Shown: positions 17,066-25,955, counted from the stretch's first letter. The stretch: DNA of 64,000 nt from Arthrobacter sp. MYb23 (GCF_002979775.1 NZ_PCPR01000004.1:186001-250000); one strand, 5' to 3'. Notes: generated from the letters alone by a model not told the origin. Program-made: numbers and translations.

Positions 17066-17754
17066 CCGATGGCATTATCAATGTGCTGCTGGTGGACGAT
17101 CAGCCGCTGCTGCGGATGGGCTTCCGGCTCATTCTTGAAGGCGAAGAGGACTTCCACGTTGTGGGCGAGGCTTCGGACGGGATTGAGGCAGTCCGCCAGG
17201 TGGAGGCCCTGCAACCGGATGTTGTCCTGATGGACGTTCGTATGCCAGGCATGGACGGCATCGAAGCAACACGACGGATCTCGGATTCAGGCACCGACGC
17301 ACGGGTCATCATCCTGACTACCTTCGATCTTGATGAGTACGCCTTCAGCGGCTTGCAGGCCGGGGCATCTGCGTTCCTGCTCAAGGACGTTGCACCCTCT
17401 GAACTGGTTCACGCGGTGCGCCTGGTGGCCAGCGGCGACGCGGTGGTGGCACCACGCGTCACTCAACGCTTGCTGGAAACGTATGTCCGCGGCGGCGTCG
17501 TGCCCGGACAAACGCCCATTCCGCACCGTGACCCGCTCCTGGATGAGCTCACGCCACGTGAGACTGAAATACTCACCACCATTGCTGAGGGCCTCTCCAA
17601 CGCTGAGATTGCCCAGAAGTTCTTCCTCTCCGAGGCTACGGTGAAGACCCACGTCCGCCGGATCCTGAGCAAGCTCCAGTTGCGTGACCGGGTGCAGGTT
17701 GTTGTCTATGCCTACGAAACCGGGCTCGTGGTTCCCAGCAACCCGGACTACTAG
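17062..17754 (+). CDS. NarL/LuxR-family response regulator
   Basis: A 230-residue regulator. The receiver has VDDQPLLRMG, phosphoacceptor Asp in VLMDVRMPGMDG and Lys in FLLKDVAPSEL. The GerE domain reads LTPRETEILTTIAEGLSNAEIAQKFFLSEATVKTHVRRIL. It is the cognate partner of the kinase whose end it overlaps. Length and domain order are usual for the family. Confidence 0.93.
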   Translation: MTDGIINVLLVDDQPLLRMGFRLILEGEEDFHVVGEASDGIEAVRQVEALQPDVVLMDVRMPGMDGIEATRRISDSGTDARVIILTTFDLDEYAFSGLQAGASAFLLKDVAPSELVHAVRLVASGDAVVAPRVTQRLLETYVRGGVVPGQTPIPHRDPLLDELTPRETEILTTIAEGLSNAEIAQKFFLSEATVKTHVRRILSKLQLRDRVQVVVYAYETGLVVPSNPDY

Positions 17755-18064
17755 TCCGTCTGTGGCTTCCTGACCTCTTTTGATAAGAAAACTTCGAAAT
17801 GGCAACCTATCCAGGTTGTTGTTCACGTGTTTGCGCCTCAAAGAGGGTCGGGAAGCAACTCACAAGGATGGCTTGACCCCTACTTCGTAGAACCCAGCCG
17901 TGCGACCTTCCCTGGTTCCATACCAGCGTGTGCGTTATATACATTCATAAATGCATTTAACGCCCACAAGGGTTGATTCTGTGTTACCTTCGTCACTACA
18001 AGCGCCCTGGTTCCCCAGCAACCACGGCGTGCCGTTCGCATCTGTCACGTAACGGAGACAAGAC
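17755..18064. other. 310-base intergenic region before the amino-acid permease
   Basis: No coding frame is convincing here. The stretch is richer in A/T than its surroundings around 17930-17980 and holds the nested inverted repeats listed separately, so it most likely carries the permease promoter. Confidence 0.6.
17932..17963. promoter_or_regulatory. Nested inverted repeats upstream of the permease
   Basis: GCGTTA at 17932-17937 pairs with TAACGC at 17958-17963. Inside lies the perfect 12-base palindrome TAAATGCATTTA (17948-17959). The position, about 100 bases before the permease start, suits an operator for a nearby regulator such as the IclR-type proteins at 20.8-22.3 kb. Binding is inferred. 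Confidence 0.45.
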
Positions 18065-19522
18065 ATGGAATCATCTACACCCCTGAAACTGGACCATCCA
18101 TCGGACGCCTCACCCACCCCGGTGGAAACCACCCTGGTGGAAACAGGCCTGCGCCGGTCAATGGGCCCACGGCACCTGATCATGATCGCGATGGGAGGGG
18201 TGATCGGCTCAGGACTGTTCCTGAGTTCCGGCTACACCATTTCCCAAGCAGGCCCACTTGGCGCCGTCATTGCCTATCTGGTGGGAGCCTTCGTGGTCTA
18301 CCTGGTGATGGCCTGCCTTGGAGAGCTGGCCATTGCGTACCCGGTGTCCGGCGCTTTTCACATCTACGCGTCCCGCAGCATCGGACCGGCAACGGGCTTC
18401 GCCACGGCCTGGCTCTATTGGCTTTGTTGGGCCGTAGCAATCGGATCTGAGTTCACGGCCTCCGGATTGCTGATGCAGCGATGGTTCCCGGACGTTGAGG
18501 TGTGGGTGTGGTGCCTGGTCTTCGCCGCCATGCTGTTCGGATTCAACGCCTTCTCCTCAAAGTTCTTCGGAGAGTCCGAGTTCTGGTTCTCCATAGTCAA
18601 GGTGGGGGCCATCATCGCCCTGATCATCTTTGGCGGAGCTGCCCTGTTCGGCTTCCACCCAATGTCCGAGTCCAACAGCCACCCGTTTCTCTTCGAAAAT
18701 TTCAACACTTCGGCTGGTCTGTTCCCCAACGGCTTTGCCGGCGTCCTGGTGACAGCACTGGCTGTCTTCTATGCCTTTTCCGGCTCCGAACTCATTGGCG
18801 TAGCCGCCGGGGAAACCAAGGACCCGGCCCGGAGCATCCCCAAAGCCATGCGCAGCACCGTGATCCGGCTCCTGATCTTCTTTGTGGGCGCCATCGCCGT
18901 CATCGCCGCCACCGTACCCTTCGACCAAGTGGGATTGGATGAGAGTCCCTTCGTCACGGTCTTTGCTTCCGTCGGAATCCCCTTCGCAGCGGACATCATG
19001 AACTTCGTCATCATTACCGCGCTCCTGTCCGCGGGAAACAGCGGTCTGTTCTCTTGCGCCCGCATGCTCTATTCACTAGCCGATGAAGGGCACGCACCCA
19101 GGGCCCTCAAGCGTCTCACCCGGCGCGGAATACCGCTGATAGCCCTTTCTGTCAGCATGGTTGGCGGGTTGGCATCCCTGGTCAGCAGTGTGGCTGCCCC
19201 GGAGACTGTGTACCTGGCCCTCGTTTCCGTCGCTGGTTTTGCCGTGGTGGGTGTGTGGATGTCCATCACCGCATCCCACTTCTTCCATCGAAGGGCATTC
19301 GTCCGCAACGGCGGGCGTGTGGCGGACCTGGCCTACAAAGCCCCGCTCTATCCGCTGGTGCCTATCCTGGCTTTTGCGCTCTGCCTGGTCTCCCTCGTTG
19401 GTATCGCTTTTGATCCTTCACAGATTGCTGCCCTGTACTTTGGGGTTCCCTTTGTGGCCGCCTGTTACTTGTTCTTCCACTTCCGCTACGGTCCGAAGGC
19501 GAAGGCACGCCGTTCGGCCTGA
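18065..19522 (+). CDS. Amino-acid permease (APC superfamily, AAT family)
   Basis: A 485-residue transporter with about 12 membrane helices. It has the APC signature MIAMGGVIGSGLFLSSGYTI in helix 1 and SGSELIGVAAGETKDPARSIPKA in the helix 6-7 region. Such proteins import amino acids with protons. The next gene, 70 bases on, encodes an amino-acid racemase, so the imported substrate may be a D-amino acid or is converted to one after entry. A 30-residue hydrophilic N-terminus precedes helix 1. Confidence 0.9.
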   Translation: MESSTPLKLDHPSDASPTPVETTLVETGLRRSMGPRHLIMIAMGGVIGSGLFLSSGYTISQAGPLGAVIAYLVGAFVVYLVMACLGELAIAYPVSGAFHIYASRSIGPATGFATAWLYWLCWAVAIGSEFTASGLLMQRWFPDVEVWVWCLVFAAMLFGFNAFSSKFFGESEFWFSIVKVGAIIALIIFGGAALFGFHPMSESNSHPFLFENFNTSAGLFPNGFAGVLVTALAVFYAFSGSELIGVAAGETKDPARSIPKAMRSTVIRLLIFFVGAIAVIAATVPFDQVGLDESPFVTVFASVGIPFAADIMNFVIITALLSAGNSGLFSCARMLYSLADEGHAPRALKRLTRRGIPLIALSVSMVGGLASLVSSVAAPETVYLALVSVAGFAVVGVWMSITASHFFHRRAFVRNGGRVADLAYKAPLYPLVPILAFALCLVSLVGIAFDPSQIAALYFGVPFVAACYLFFHFRYGPKAKARRSA

Positions 19523-19591
19523 TGAGAAGTTGCGATGCGCCACGACCGGGACTTCGTGCCCGGTCGCGGCGCCGTTCCAGGGGGAAACAGA

Positions 19592-20746
19592 ATGACCGTG
19601 AAGGAAAATCACTCTTCGACGACGGACAACCTTTCCAGTTGGCTTGAAATTGACGGAGCCGCCTTCGACGCGAATGTCCGGTCCGCGCTGGACATGTTGC
19701 AGGGGAGGGCTCTGCTGTGCGCCGTGATTAAGTCCGACGCTTATGGGCACGGTGCCGACCTCCTGCTACCGTCCCTGGTGGCGCTCGGTGTTCCGTACAT
19801 AGGGGTTGGCACCAACTCGGAAGCAGGACTCGCCCGGGAGCATGGGTTCAGTGGGCGGCTATTGCGGGTCCGGGCTGCGGCGCCGCAGGAGATCAAAGCC
19901 GGTCTGCCCCACAGCATCGAGGAACTTGTTGCTGATCCACAAAGTGCGTGGGAAATGAGCAGGATCGCCGCCGATGAGGGGCGGAGGCTGCGCGTGCATC
20001 TGGACATCAACTCTTCTGGAATCAGCCGTCACAGCCTCGACGTATCCTCTCCGCTGGGACGGGCCTGCGCACTGGAAATTGTGGGTCTTCCGCATCTTGA
20101 GCTTGCCGGCATCATGACGCATTTCCCGCAAGATGATGTTGACCATGTGAAGCGCGCGCTGCACCGCTTCAAAGCTGAATCGAAAGCAATCCTTCAGGGG
20201 GCTGGCATATCCCGAAGCGAAATCCTGCTGCATGCCGCGAACTCCTACGCGGCCCTGAACGTCCCATCAACGTGGTTGGACATGGTGCGCATGGGTGCTG
20301 CCCTGTACGGTGATTCGGATCCGGGGCACACCATTTTCCAAAGGTGCATGACGTTCAAAGCCCGGATCGGTTCTGTCAATTGCTATCCGGCTGGAAGCAG
20401 CGTCGGTTATGGGCTTACCCATACTCTCGCCGAGGATTCGCGTCTCGCCACGGTGACCGCAGGCTACGGCGACGGCTACCGGCGCTCACTGGGCCGGCAG
20501 GGCAAGGTGCTGGTTCGAGGACACCGGGTACCGGTAGTGGACATCATTTCCATGAACTCCTTGGTGGTTGATGTCTCTTCTCTGAGGGATGTCCGGCCCG
20601 GGGACGAGGTAGTGCTGTTCGGCGGGCAGGACGGCGTGAAAATCACGGTGGAAGAACTTGAAACGGCGAACGCCGCGATACTCGCAGACCTCTACACAGT
20701 GTGGGGCAACCGTGCCCGGGTCCTTGCGGCTGACGTCAGCGTGTGA
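19592..20746 (+). CDS. PLP-dependent alanine/broad-specificity amino-acid racemase
   Basis: A 384-residue fold-type III PLP racemase. ATG 19592 follows AGGGGGA. The PLP lysine is in LCAVIKSDAYGHGAD (about residue 45), the catalytic Tyr in SVGYGLTHTL, and AGYGDGYRRSLG is conserved. The usual Alr ICMD segment is replaced by ISMNSLVVDVS; an MN in this position is characteristic of broad-specificity racemases (Bsr) and not of alanine racemase. No signal peptide is seen, so it is probably cytoplasmic. With the permease before it, it may serve use of an amino acid through its mirror form. Chemistry is well supported; substrate range is inferred. Confidence 0.85.
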   Translation: MTVKENHSSTTDNLSSWLEIDGAAFDANVRSALDMLQGRALLCAVIKSDAYGHGADLLLPSLVALGVPYIGVGTNSEAGLAREHGFSGRLLRVRAAAPQEIKAGLPHSIEELVADPQSAWEMSRIAADEGRRLRVHLDINSSGISRHSLDVSSPLGRACALEIVGLPHLELAGIMTHFPQDDVDHVKRALHRFKAESKAILQGAGISRSEILLHAANSYAALNVPSTWLDMVRMGAALYGDSDPGHTIFQRCMTFKARIGSVNCYPAGSSVGYGLTHTLAEDSRLATVTAGYGDGYRRSLGRQGKVLVRGHRVPVVDIISMNSLVVDVSSLRDVRPGDEVVLFGGQDGVKITVEELETANAAILADLYTVWGNRARVLAADVSV

Positions 20747-20781
20747 GAATTGCGTGAACGCTTGGTGGAAGGAGCGGATTC

Positions 20782-21567
20782 GTGGATGTGTCACCCGAGG
20801 CGTCGTCCTTGTCGCAGGGCCTTCGTCTTGTTCGCTTGGTAACGGACCGGGAGAAACAGGGCCGCCAACTCCTGGGAGTGTCACAGCTGGCCGCGGAGCT
20901 GGACATGGAACAGAGCCGGGTGTCCCGCCTCGCTCAGGAGCTGTGTGATTTGGGGCTGTTGGAGCGCGTGGACCGGGGTCCCTTCAGGACCGGGCCGCGG
21001 TTTTTCAGTCTGGCTGCATCCCTCAACGCAGGATGGGTCCAGCAATCCCGCGCGGAGTTGGAAGAGTTGGTGTCGGCTTTCGGGCTGAGGTCCCGGCTGT
21101 CGGTCCGCGACGGCGTCCGGGTCCTCTTGTTGCGCTCGTCAACCAACAACTCAGTGCTGGGTGGGTTCGCAAAGCCGGGTATGGTGACGCCGGTGTGGTG
21201 CACAGGCTCGGGGCGGGCTTTGCTGTGGGATCATTCAGTCACTGAAATTGAGTCGCTGCTCGCCGAGGTCAACTTCATTGGCGTGGGCGGTCCGGCGGCG
21301 GCGCATTCAGCGGTGGAGGTCGCAAGACTCATGGAGCGCGATCGCCCCCGTGGCTTTGTTCTGGCGGCCGAAGAGTTTGAACACGGAGTCTGGGAGTTGG
21401 CTGTCCCTGTCCGCGAAACCGGTGGCAGGATAGCAGCGGCCCTCAGCGTCCTGGGAAGCAGGTCAAGCCTTGAGGCGGCCGCCCCGGAGATTGCCGCGGT
21501 TCTTCAGTCGGCTTCACTGCGCCTTGGCGCGCCCGCCCACCTGGGCCTCAAGCCACTCACGCCATGA
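20782..21567 (+). CDS. IclR-type transcriptional regulator
   Basis: A 261-residue protein with an N-terminal winged helix (LLGVSQLAAELDMEQSRVSRLAQELCDLGLLERV) and an IclR effector domain with PVWCTGSGRALLWD and RGFVLAAEEFEHGVWELAVPV. The GTG start follows AAGGAG. IclR regulators bind small acids and control adjacent catabolic genes, here most likely the permease and racemase just upstream on the same strand. The last 54 bases overlap a convergent second IclR gene. The two proteins are paralogues. Confidence 0.85.
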   Translation: MDVSPEASSLSQGLRLVRLVTDREKQGRQLLGVSQLAAELDMEQSRVSRLAQELCDLGLLERVDRGPFRTGPRFFSLAASLNAGWVQQSRAELEELVSAFGLRSRLSVRDGVRVLLLRSSTNNSVLGGFAKPGMVTPVWCTGSGRALLWDHSVTEIESLLAEVNFIGVGGPAAAHSAVEVARLMERDRPRGFVLAAEEFEHGVWELAVPVRETGGRIAAALSVLGSRSSLEAAAPEIAAVLQSASLRLGAPAHLGLKPLTP

Positions 21568-22284
21568 GCCCAGTGCTACGGCGAATGCCTCCCGCTGGGG
21601 TTCGATGCGTGACTTCGGGCCAACGATCTGCAGGGCAGCCGAAACTTCTCCTTTGAAGTCCCTGATGGGCGCGGACAGCGAGTAGAGTCCGGGTTCGGCC
21701 TCTTCATCCACAACTGAGTATCCTCGGGCGCGTGCTTTGCTGAGCCGCTCCAGGAAGTCGTCTACTGAAACGGGCGTGTTGGGTCCGTGCCTGATGAACT
21801 CCACGTCGTCAAAGATGAGCCGTATTTCAGCGTCGTCGGCATCCCAGAGGAGTGCTTGGCCGGCGTCACTACAGTAGGCCGGGTAGGGGCGGCCCAGCCA
21901 GGAACCCACCAGATTGGCGCTTTCCGGAACTTGCTCGCCGATTGTCACCGTACTGTTTCCGCTGAGCACGCCCAGAAAGCAGGCCTCATTGGTTTCGGAG
22001 GCCAAGCCTTCCAACGCAGTGAGGCCGTCGGTCTTGAGCCGCTGCTCAGTTACCAGCTGAGCATCCGTGAGGATGGACCAGTCCAAGCTGTATTCACGCT
22101 GCTCGGTACGCCTGAGGAAGCCTTCCTGCTGCGCGCCTTTAAGGCTCCGCGACACTTGACTGCGGTCTTTGCCCAAGCGTGCTGCGACGTCAGCCACCGT
22201 GCCGCCGTCGAATCCTTCTGTATGACGTTCTCCCACGGCAAGGAGGGCCAGCATTCCACGGCCCATGCTGGAGGTCTTTGACAT
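21514..22284 (-). CDS. IclR-family transcriptional regulator
   Basis: A 256-residue regulator. The helix-turn-helix is GGTVADVAARLGKDRSQVSRSLKGAQQEGFLRR; the effector domain contains GRPYPAYCSDAGQALLWDAD and ARGYSVVDEEAEPGLYSLSAPI. It resembles the convergent IclR-type gene (AGRALLWD/GQALLWD motifs, similar lengths) and so may be an old tandem or inverted duplicate. It stands just downstream, on the same strand, of the cyclase operon. Confidence 0.87.
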   Translation of the reverse strand: MSKTSSMGRGMLALLAVGERHTEGFDGGTVADVAARLGKDRSQVSRSLKGAQQEGFLRRTEQREYSLDWSILTDAQLVTEQRLKTDGLTALEGLASETNEACFLGVLSGNSTVTIGEQVPESANLVGSWLGRPYPAYCSDAGQALLWDADDAEIRLIFDDVEFIRHGPNTPVSVDDFLERLSKARARGYSVVDEEAEPGLYSLSAPIRDFKGEVSAALQIVGPKSRIEPQREAFAVALGSWREWLEAQVGGRAKAQ

Positions 22285-22336
22285 GGGTCGATTCTAGCCA
22301 CCCCGTTGAGGCACGCGTGTCAGGGGGCGGGCGGAC

Positions 22337-23077
22337 CTAGTGGATGGAGAAGACCCTGGCCGGAAAGCCACTGCCCTCGAGCGGCTTTGCCCAGGTAGCA
22401 ATCAGGGCGGCTCCAGCCTCCGGAACATGCTCCAGATTGGCCATTAATTCGATCTGCCATTTGTCCTGGGCGAGCACGTAAGTTTCGAGGCTGAAATCCT
22501 GGCGGGAGGTGGCCATGCCCGGGTCGGTGTCTGTTTGTTCGTGGCCCACGGCAGTGACTGCGCGCTTTTCGATCAAGTACTCCAGCACGTCGCCGGACCA
22601 CCCTGGAGTGTGGCTTATCCCTTGGCGGTCCCGGTTTGCCATGGCTGCTGTGTCCGGCCACCGGCGGCTCCATCCTGTGCGCAGTGCCACGAAGGAACCT
22701 GCGGGGATGTCGCCGTTGCGCGATTCCCACTCCAGGACGTCGTCCATGGTGGGCGTAGCATCCGGATTGGCCAGGACCCGGCTGCTGATGTCCAGGACCA
22801 CCAACGGCAGAATCATTTCTTCGACGGGGAGTTGATCAAGTGTCCGCCCGCCGCGGACAAAGTGCGACGGCGGATCCACATGAGTCCCCCACTGGCCCAC
22901 AATCGAGTACCTGTGGGCCGTGAATCCGTCTCCCTTTTCCAGATCGAAGAGAGTTTCCCTGGATTCGTCAGGAAAGGCCGGAAAGTGGGGCTGACCTGGA
23001 TGAAAGGCATGGGTCAGGTCCGTGAATGTTCTGTTGAGGAGAAGTGGTGCCAGCTGCTGCCACAAGGGAGAGCTCAT
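22337..23077 (-). CDS. Cyclase-family metal-dependent hydrolase (kynurenine-formamidase-like)
   Basis: A 246-residue PF04199 protein. The metal-binding motif is QWGTHVDPPSHF (HxxxDxPxH type) near residue 62, with a later GHEQTDTDPG segment that holds the remaining ligand residues. Family members cleave N-formyl or other amide bonds (KynB, isatin hydrolase) or open rings. The start ATG overlaps the end of the upstream gene by four bases, so the two are co-translated. Its neighbours handle amino acids, hence an amide or formyl derivative of an amino acid is a reasonable guess for the substrate, unproven. Confidence 0.82.
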   Translation of the reverse strand: MSSPLWQQLAPLLLNRTFTDLTHAFHPGQPHFPAFPDESRETLFDLEKGDGFTAHRYSIVGQWGTHVDPPSHFVRGGRTLDQLPVEEMILPLVVLDISSRVLANPDATPTMDDVLEWESRNGDIPAGSFVALRTGWSRRWPDTAAMANRDRQGISHTPGWSGDVLEYLIEKRAVTAVGHEQTDTDPGMATSRQDFSLETYVLAQDKWQIELMANLEHVPEAGAALIATWAKPLEGSGFPARVFSIH

Positions 23078-23523
23078 GATGCCAACCTCGATTCGGCGTG
23101 AGTGGCTGCGGCGCTGCTGGAAACGCTGAGCGGACCTGAAACCTCAATCACGGGAACTTCCCAAGGGTGGATGTCCACAATTCGTTGAACAAGGGCTTGG
23201 ACGGTGCCTTGATCCAGGGAGTCGTCAAAGTAGGTGGTGAACACGAACGTGGGTGAGATTGTCCGCTGGCCCACCGTGCCGAGGGTGGGGTTGGCCCCTT
23301 CGGCCACGGTGAAGCCTTCGAATCCTGCTGAGGACTCGAAGACGTGGTGGTAATTGCCAAAGCCGCCCAGTTCCGGTGTGGCCTGCAGTTCATCCAGCAA
23401 CGAGGTGATGCCGGCGTCGGAGTTCAACGCCTGGAGGTCGCCACCAGCGAGTTGGGTCATGGTCTCCGTTGGTATGGGCCAATGGATGCGAAGCTTGCGC
23501 ACCGCTTTGAGTTCAATGTTCAT
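23074..23523 (-). CDS. Small protein with a CutA/Nif3-insert-like C-terminus
   Basis: A 149-residue soluble protein, first gene of a two-gene operon with the cyclase. I do not recognise a named family for the whole. The segment VQRIVDIHPWEVPVIEVSG (about residues 114-132) matches the (H)PYEExP-type strand of the CutA/Nif3-insert ferredoxin-like fold. No signal peptide or membrane helix is present. ATG 23523 follows AAGGGTCC. Its co-translation with a cyclase suggests a helper, sensor or second enzyme in the same conversion; the function is unknown. Confidence 0.6.
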   Translation of the reverse strand: MNIELKAVRKLRIHWPIPTETMTQLAGGDLQALNSDAGITSLLDELQATPELGGFGNYHHVFESSAGFEGFTVAEGANPTLGTVGQRTISPTFVFTTYFDDSLDQGTVQALVQRIVDIHPWEVPVIEVSGPLSVSSSAAATHAESRLAS

Positions 23524-23687
23524 TAGGGGGACCCTTCTTTCAGTGTGTCTTCGAGATATCGTGCCACGATGTGATGAGCATTACAAGCATATAGAAATGT
23601 TTATATTGCACACCTTAGGGAGGAGTTCACAGTCCCGGCACAGTTTCCCCATGTACAAGCCATAGGCGCGACGCGTTTCATGGATGC

Positions 23688-24575
23688 ATGACTACTCCTC
23701 ACCCCAATCACGATCGCGGCCTTGAGTTTGATCTCTCCACTCTCTTGAGCCGGCGTCGCAGCTTAGGGATCCTCTTCGGCGCAGGCACTGCAGCGGCCCT
23801 CGCGGCTTGTACGCCAAGTACGGGAGGCGGCAGCGCAACGCCGTCGAGCACTGCCAGCGCTACTGCCGCCCCCACGGCAAGCACGACGGCGGCCGCGTCG
23901 CCTTCTGCGTCGGCTACGAGCACCGTGACCCGTGCCTTCGCGGAATGCGGGGTGGAGATCCCGGAGGAGACGTTGGGGCCCTACCCGGGCGACGGTTCCA
24001 ATGGTCCTAACGTGCTCGAGGCTTCAGGGGTGGTTCGTCGCGATATCAGGTCCAGCTTTGGCACGTCCACCACTAAAGCCGAAGGCGTGCCGTTGACGGT
24101 TACCCTGACGCTTCTGGACAACTCCAATGGTTGCGCTCCCTTGGCCGGAGCGGCCGTGTATGCCTGGCACTGCGACCAGGACGGCAAATACTCGCTCTAC
24201 GATTCGGGCCTTGAGAATGAGAACTACCTCCGCGGCGTGCAGGAAGCTGACTCCAACGGGCAACTTACCTTCAGCACCATCTTCCCGGGTGCATACAGGG
24301 GCCGCTGGCCTCATATTCACTTTGAGGTATTCGAATCCATGAGCAACACCTCCGCTGCCGGGCAGGTGCTGGCGGTCTCGCAGATCGCGCTGACTGAAAA
24401 GGCGTGCAAGGAGGTCTACGCGACTTCCGGGTACGAATCGAGTGCCCGCAACTTCCCGATTACCACTCTGACCTCGGACAACGTCTTTGGTGACGATGGA
24501 GGCATATACCAATTGGCGACTATGTCCGGTTCTGTGGCGGGCGGCTACACGGCCGCGCTGAACGTCACCGTCTAG
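23688..24575 (+). CDS. Exported intradiol dioxygenase-like lipoprotein
   Basis: A 295-residue protein. The N-terminus has a twin-arginine motif, SRRRSLGIL, a hydrophobic run and a lipobox LAAC at about residue 41, then a Ser/Thr/Ala-rich linker to residue 80. The C-terminal 200 residues match the intradiol dioxygenase beta-sandwich: ETLGPYPGDG, AAVYAWHCDQDGKYSLYD, and the iron-ligand segment FPGAYRGRWPHIHFEV, with Tyr and an HxH pair. Tat export would fit a cofactor-loaded iron enzyme. Related exported proteins exist in actinobacteria; the substrate (catechol, protocatechuate or a cell-surface compound) is unknown. Confidence 0.85.
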   Translation: MTTPHPNHDRGLEFDLSTLLSRRRSLGILFGAGTAAALAACTPSTGGGSATPSSTASATAAPTASTTAAASPSASATSTVTRAFAECGVEIPEETLGPYPGDGSNGPNVLEASGVVRRDIRSSFGTSTTKAEGVPLTVTLTLLDNSNGCAPLAGAAVYAWHCDQDGKYSLYDSGLENENYLRGVQEADSNGQLTFSTIFPGAYRGRWPHIHFEVFESMSNTSAAGQVLAVSQIALTEKACKEVYATSGYESSARNFPITTLTSDNVFGDDGGIYQLATMSGSVAGGYTAALNVTV

Positions 24576-24612
24576 CCCGGCCGTCAACGAAAGCGGGGCT
24601 AGACTCGGGGGC

Positions 24613-25920
24613 ATGCCTTCGAATGCCTCCGCCGCAATTGACCACATCAAGGACCTCGGTGCGTACGTGTCGGCGTCCCCGTCGAGTTTCCACGCGGTGC
24701 ACGAGGCTGCTCGACGCCTGGATGCTGTTGGCTTCACCGGGCTGGATGAACTCCAGCCTTGGGATGGTGTAGCAGGTAAGTTCTACGTGATCCGCGACGG
24801 TGCACTCATCGCTTGGGTGACACCCGAGAAAGCCGGGCCCACCACTGGTTTCAATATTCTGGGTGCACACACCGACTCGCCGTCGTTCAAGCTGAAGCCG
24901 AAGCCCACCACCGGAAAATTCGGCTGGCTGCAGGCAGGCGTCGAGGTGTACGGCGGACCGTTGCTGAACTCCTGGCTGGACCGCGAATTGCAGCTGGCCG
25001 GCCGATTGGTCCTGCGTGACGGCACTCAGCACCTGACCGCCACCGGTCCGCTTCTTCGTTTTCCGCAACTAGCAATTCACTTGGACCGCGGCGTCAATGA
25101 CAACGGGCTCCACCTGTCCAAGCAGCAGCACATGAACCCCATCTTCGGCCAAGGAGATCCTGCCGGTGAGGACCTTTTGGGATTGCTTGCCGATCGTGTT
25201 GAAGGCGCCACTGTTGATGCCGCGGACATCGGTGGTTACGACGTCGTCGTGGCGGACACGCAGACACCTGCGGTGTTCGGGGCCAAGGGTGAGTTCTTCG
25301 CCTCCGGCCGATTGGACAACCTTTCCTCCACCCACGCAGGCCTGCTGGCTCTGATAGCCCACGCATCCGCTGCGCCGGCGACAGGCCCCATCGCTGTCCT
25401 CGCGGCGTTCGACCATGAGGAGATCGGTTCCAATTCGCGCTCCGGCGCCTGCGGGCCAATCCTTGAGGACATCCTGGTGCGCATTTCCGACGGCCTGGGT
25501 GCTTCGGTGAGCCAAAGGCGGCAGGCCCTGGCGGCGTCGTTCTGTGTTTCTGCAGACGCGGGCCACGCCGTCCATCCGAACTATGCGGAGAAGCACGATC
25601 CCGCCAACAGGCCGGTGTTGAACGGCGGTCCACTGCTCAAAATCAACGCCAACCAGCGGTACGCAACGGATGCCACGGGAGCCGCTTTGTGGGCCCGGCT
25701 CTGCGACGAGTCGGATGTCCCATACCAGGAGTACGTTTCCCACAACGATCTTCCGTGCGGTTCCACCATCGGGCCACTGACTGCTACCCGCCTGGGGATC
25801 CGGACGGTGGACGTGGGGATCCCGCTTCTGTCCATGCACTCCGCAAGGGAGCTGTGCGGGGTGGACGATCCGAAGAGTCTGGCCGCCGTTTCGGAGTTGT
25901 TCTTCCGGACCGCTGTCTGA
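24613..25920 (+). CDS. M18-family aminopeptidase
   Basis: A 435-residue cytosolic metallopeptidase of the aspartyl aminopeptidase family. Motifs are ILGAHTDSPSFKLKPKP (first zinc His/Asp), FASGRLDNLSS, AAFDHEEIGSNSRSGA (catalytic Glu and bridging ligands) and HAVHPNYAEKHDP. Length matches the family (about 430). M18 enzymes form dodecamers and release N-terminal residues from peptides. It is 37 bases after the dioxygenase but reads as an independent housekeeping gene. Confidence 0.92.
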   Translation: MPSNASAAIDHIKDLGAYVSASPSSFHAVHEAARRLDAVGFTGLDELQPWDGVAGKFYVIRDGALIAWVTPEKAGPTTGFNILGAHTDSPSFKLKPKPTTGKFGWLQAGVEVYGGPLLNSWLDRELQLAGRLVLRDGTQHLTATGPLLRFPQLAIHLDRGVNDNGLHLSKQQHMNPIFGQGDPAGEDLLGLLADRVEGATVDAADIGGYDVVVADTQTPAVFGAKGEFFASGRLDNLSSTHAGLLALIAHASAAPATGPIAVLAAFDHEEIGSNSRSGACGPILEDILVRISDGLGASVSQRRQALAASFCVSADAGHAVHPNYAEKHDPANRPVLNGGPLLKINANQRYATDATGAALWARLCDESDVPYQEYVSHNDLPCGSTIGPLTATRLGIRTVDVGIPLLSMHSARELCGVDDPKSLAAVSELFFRTAV

Positions 25921-25955
25921 GTAAAGCCTCAAGCAGTCATTTCAGGGGTATTTCG

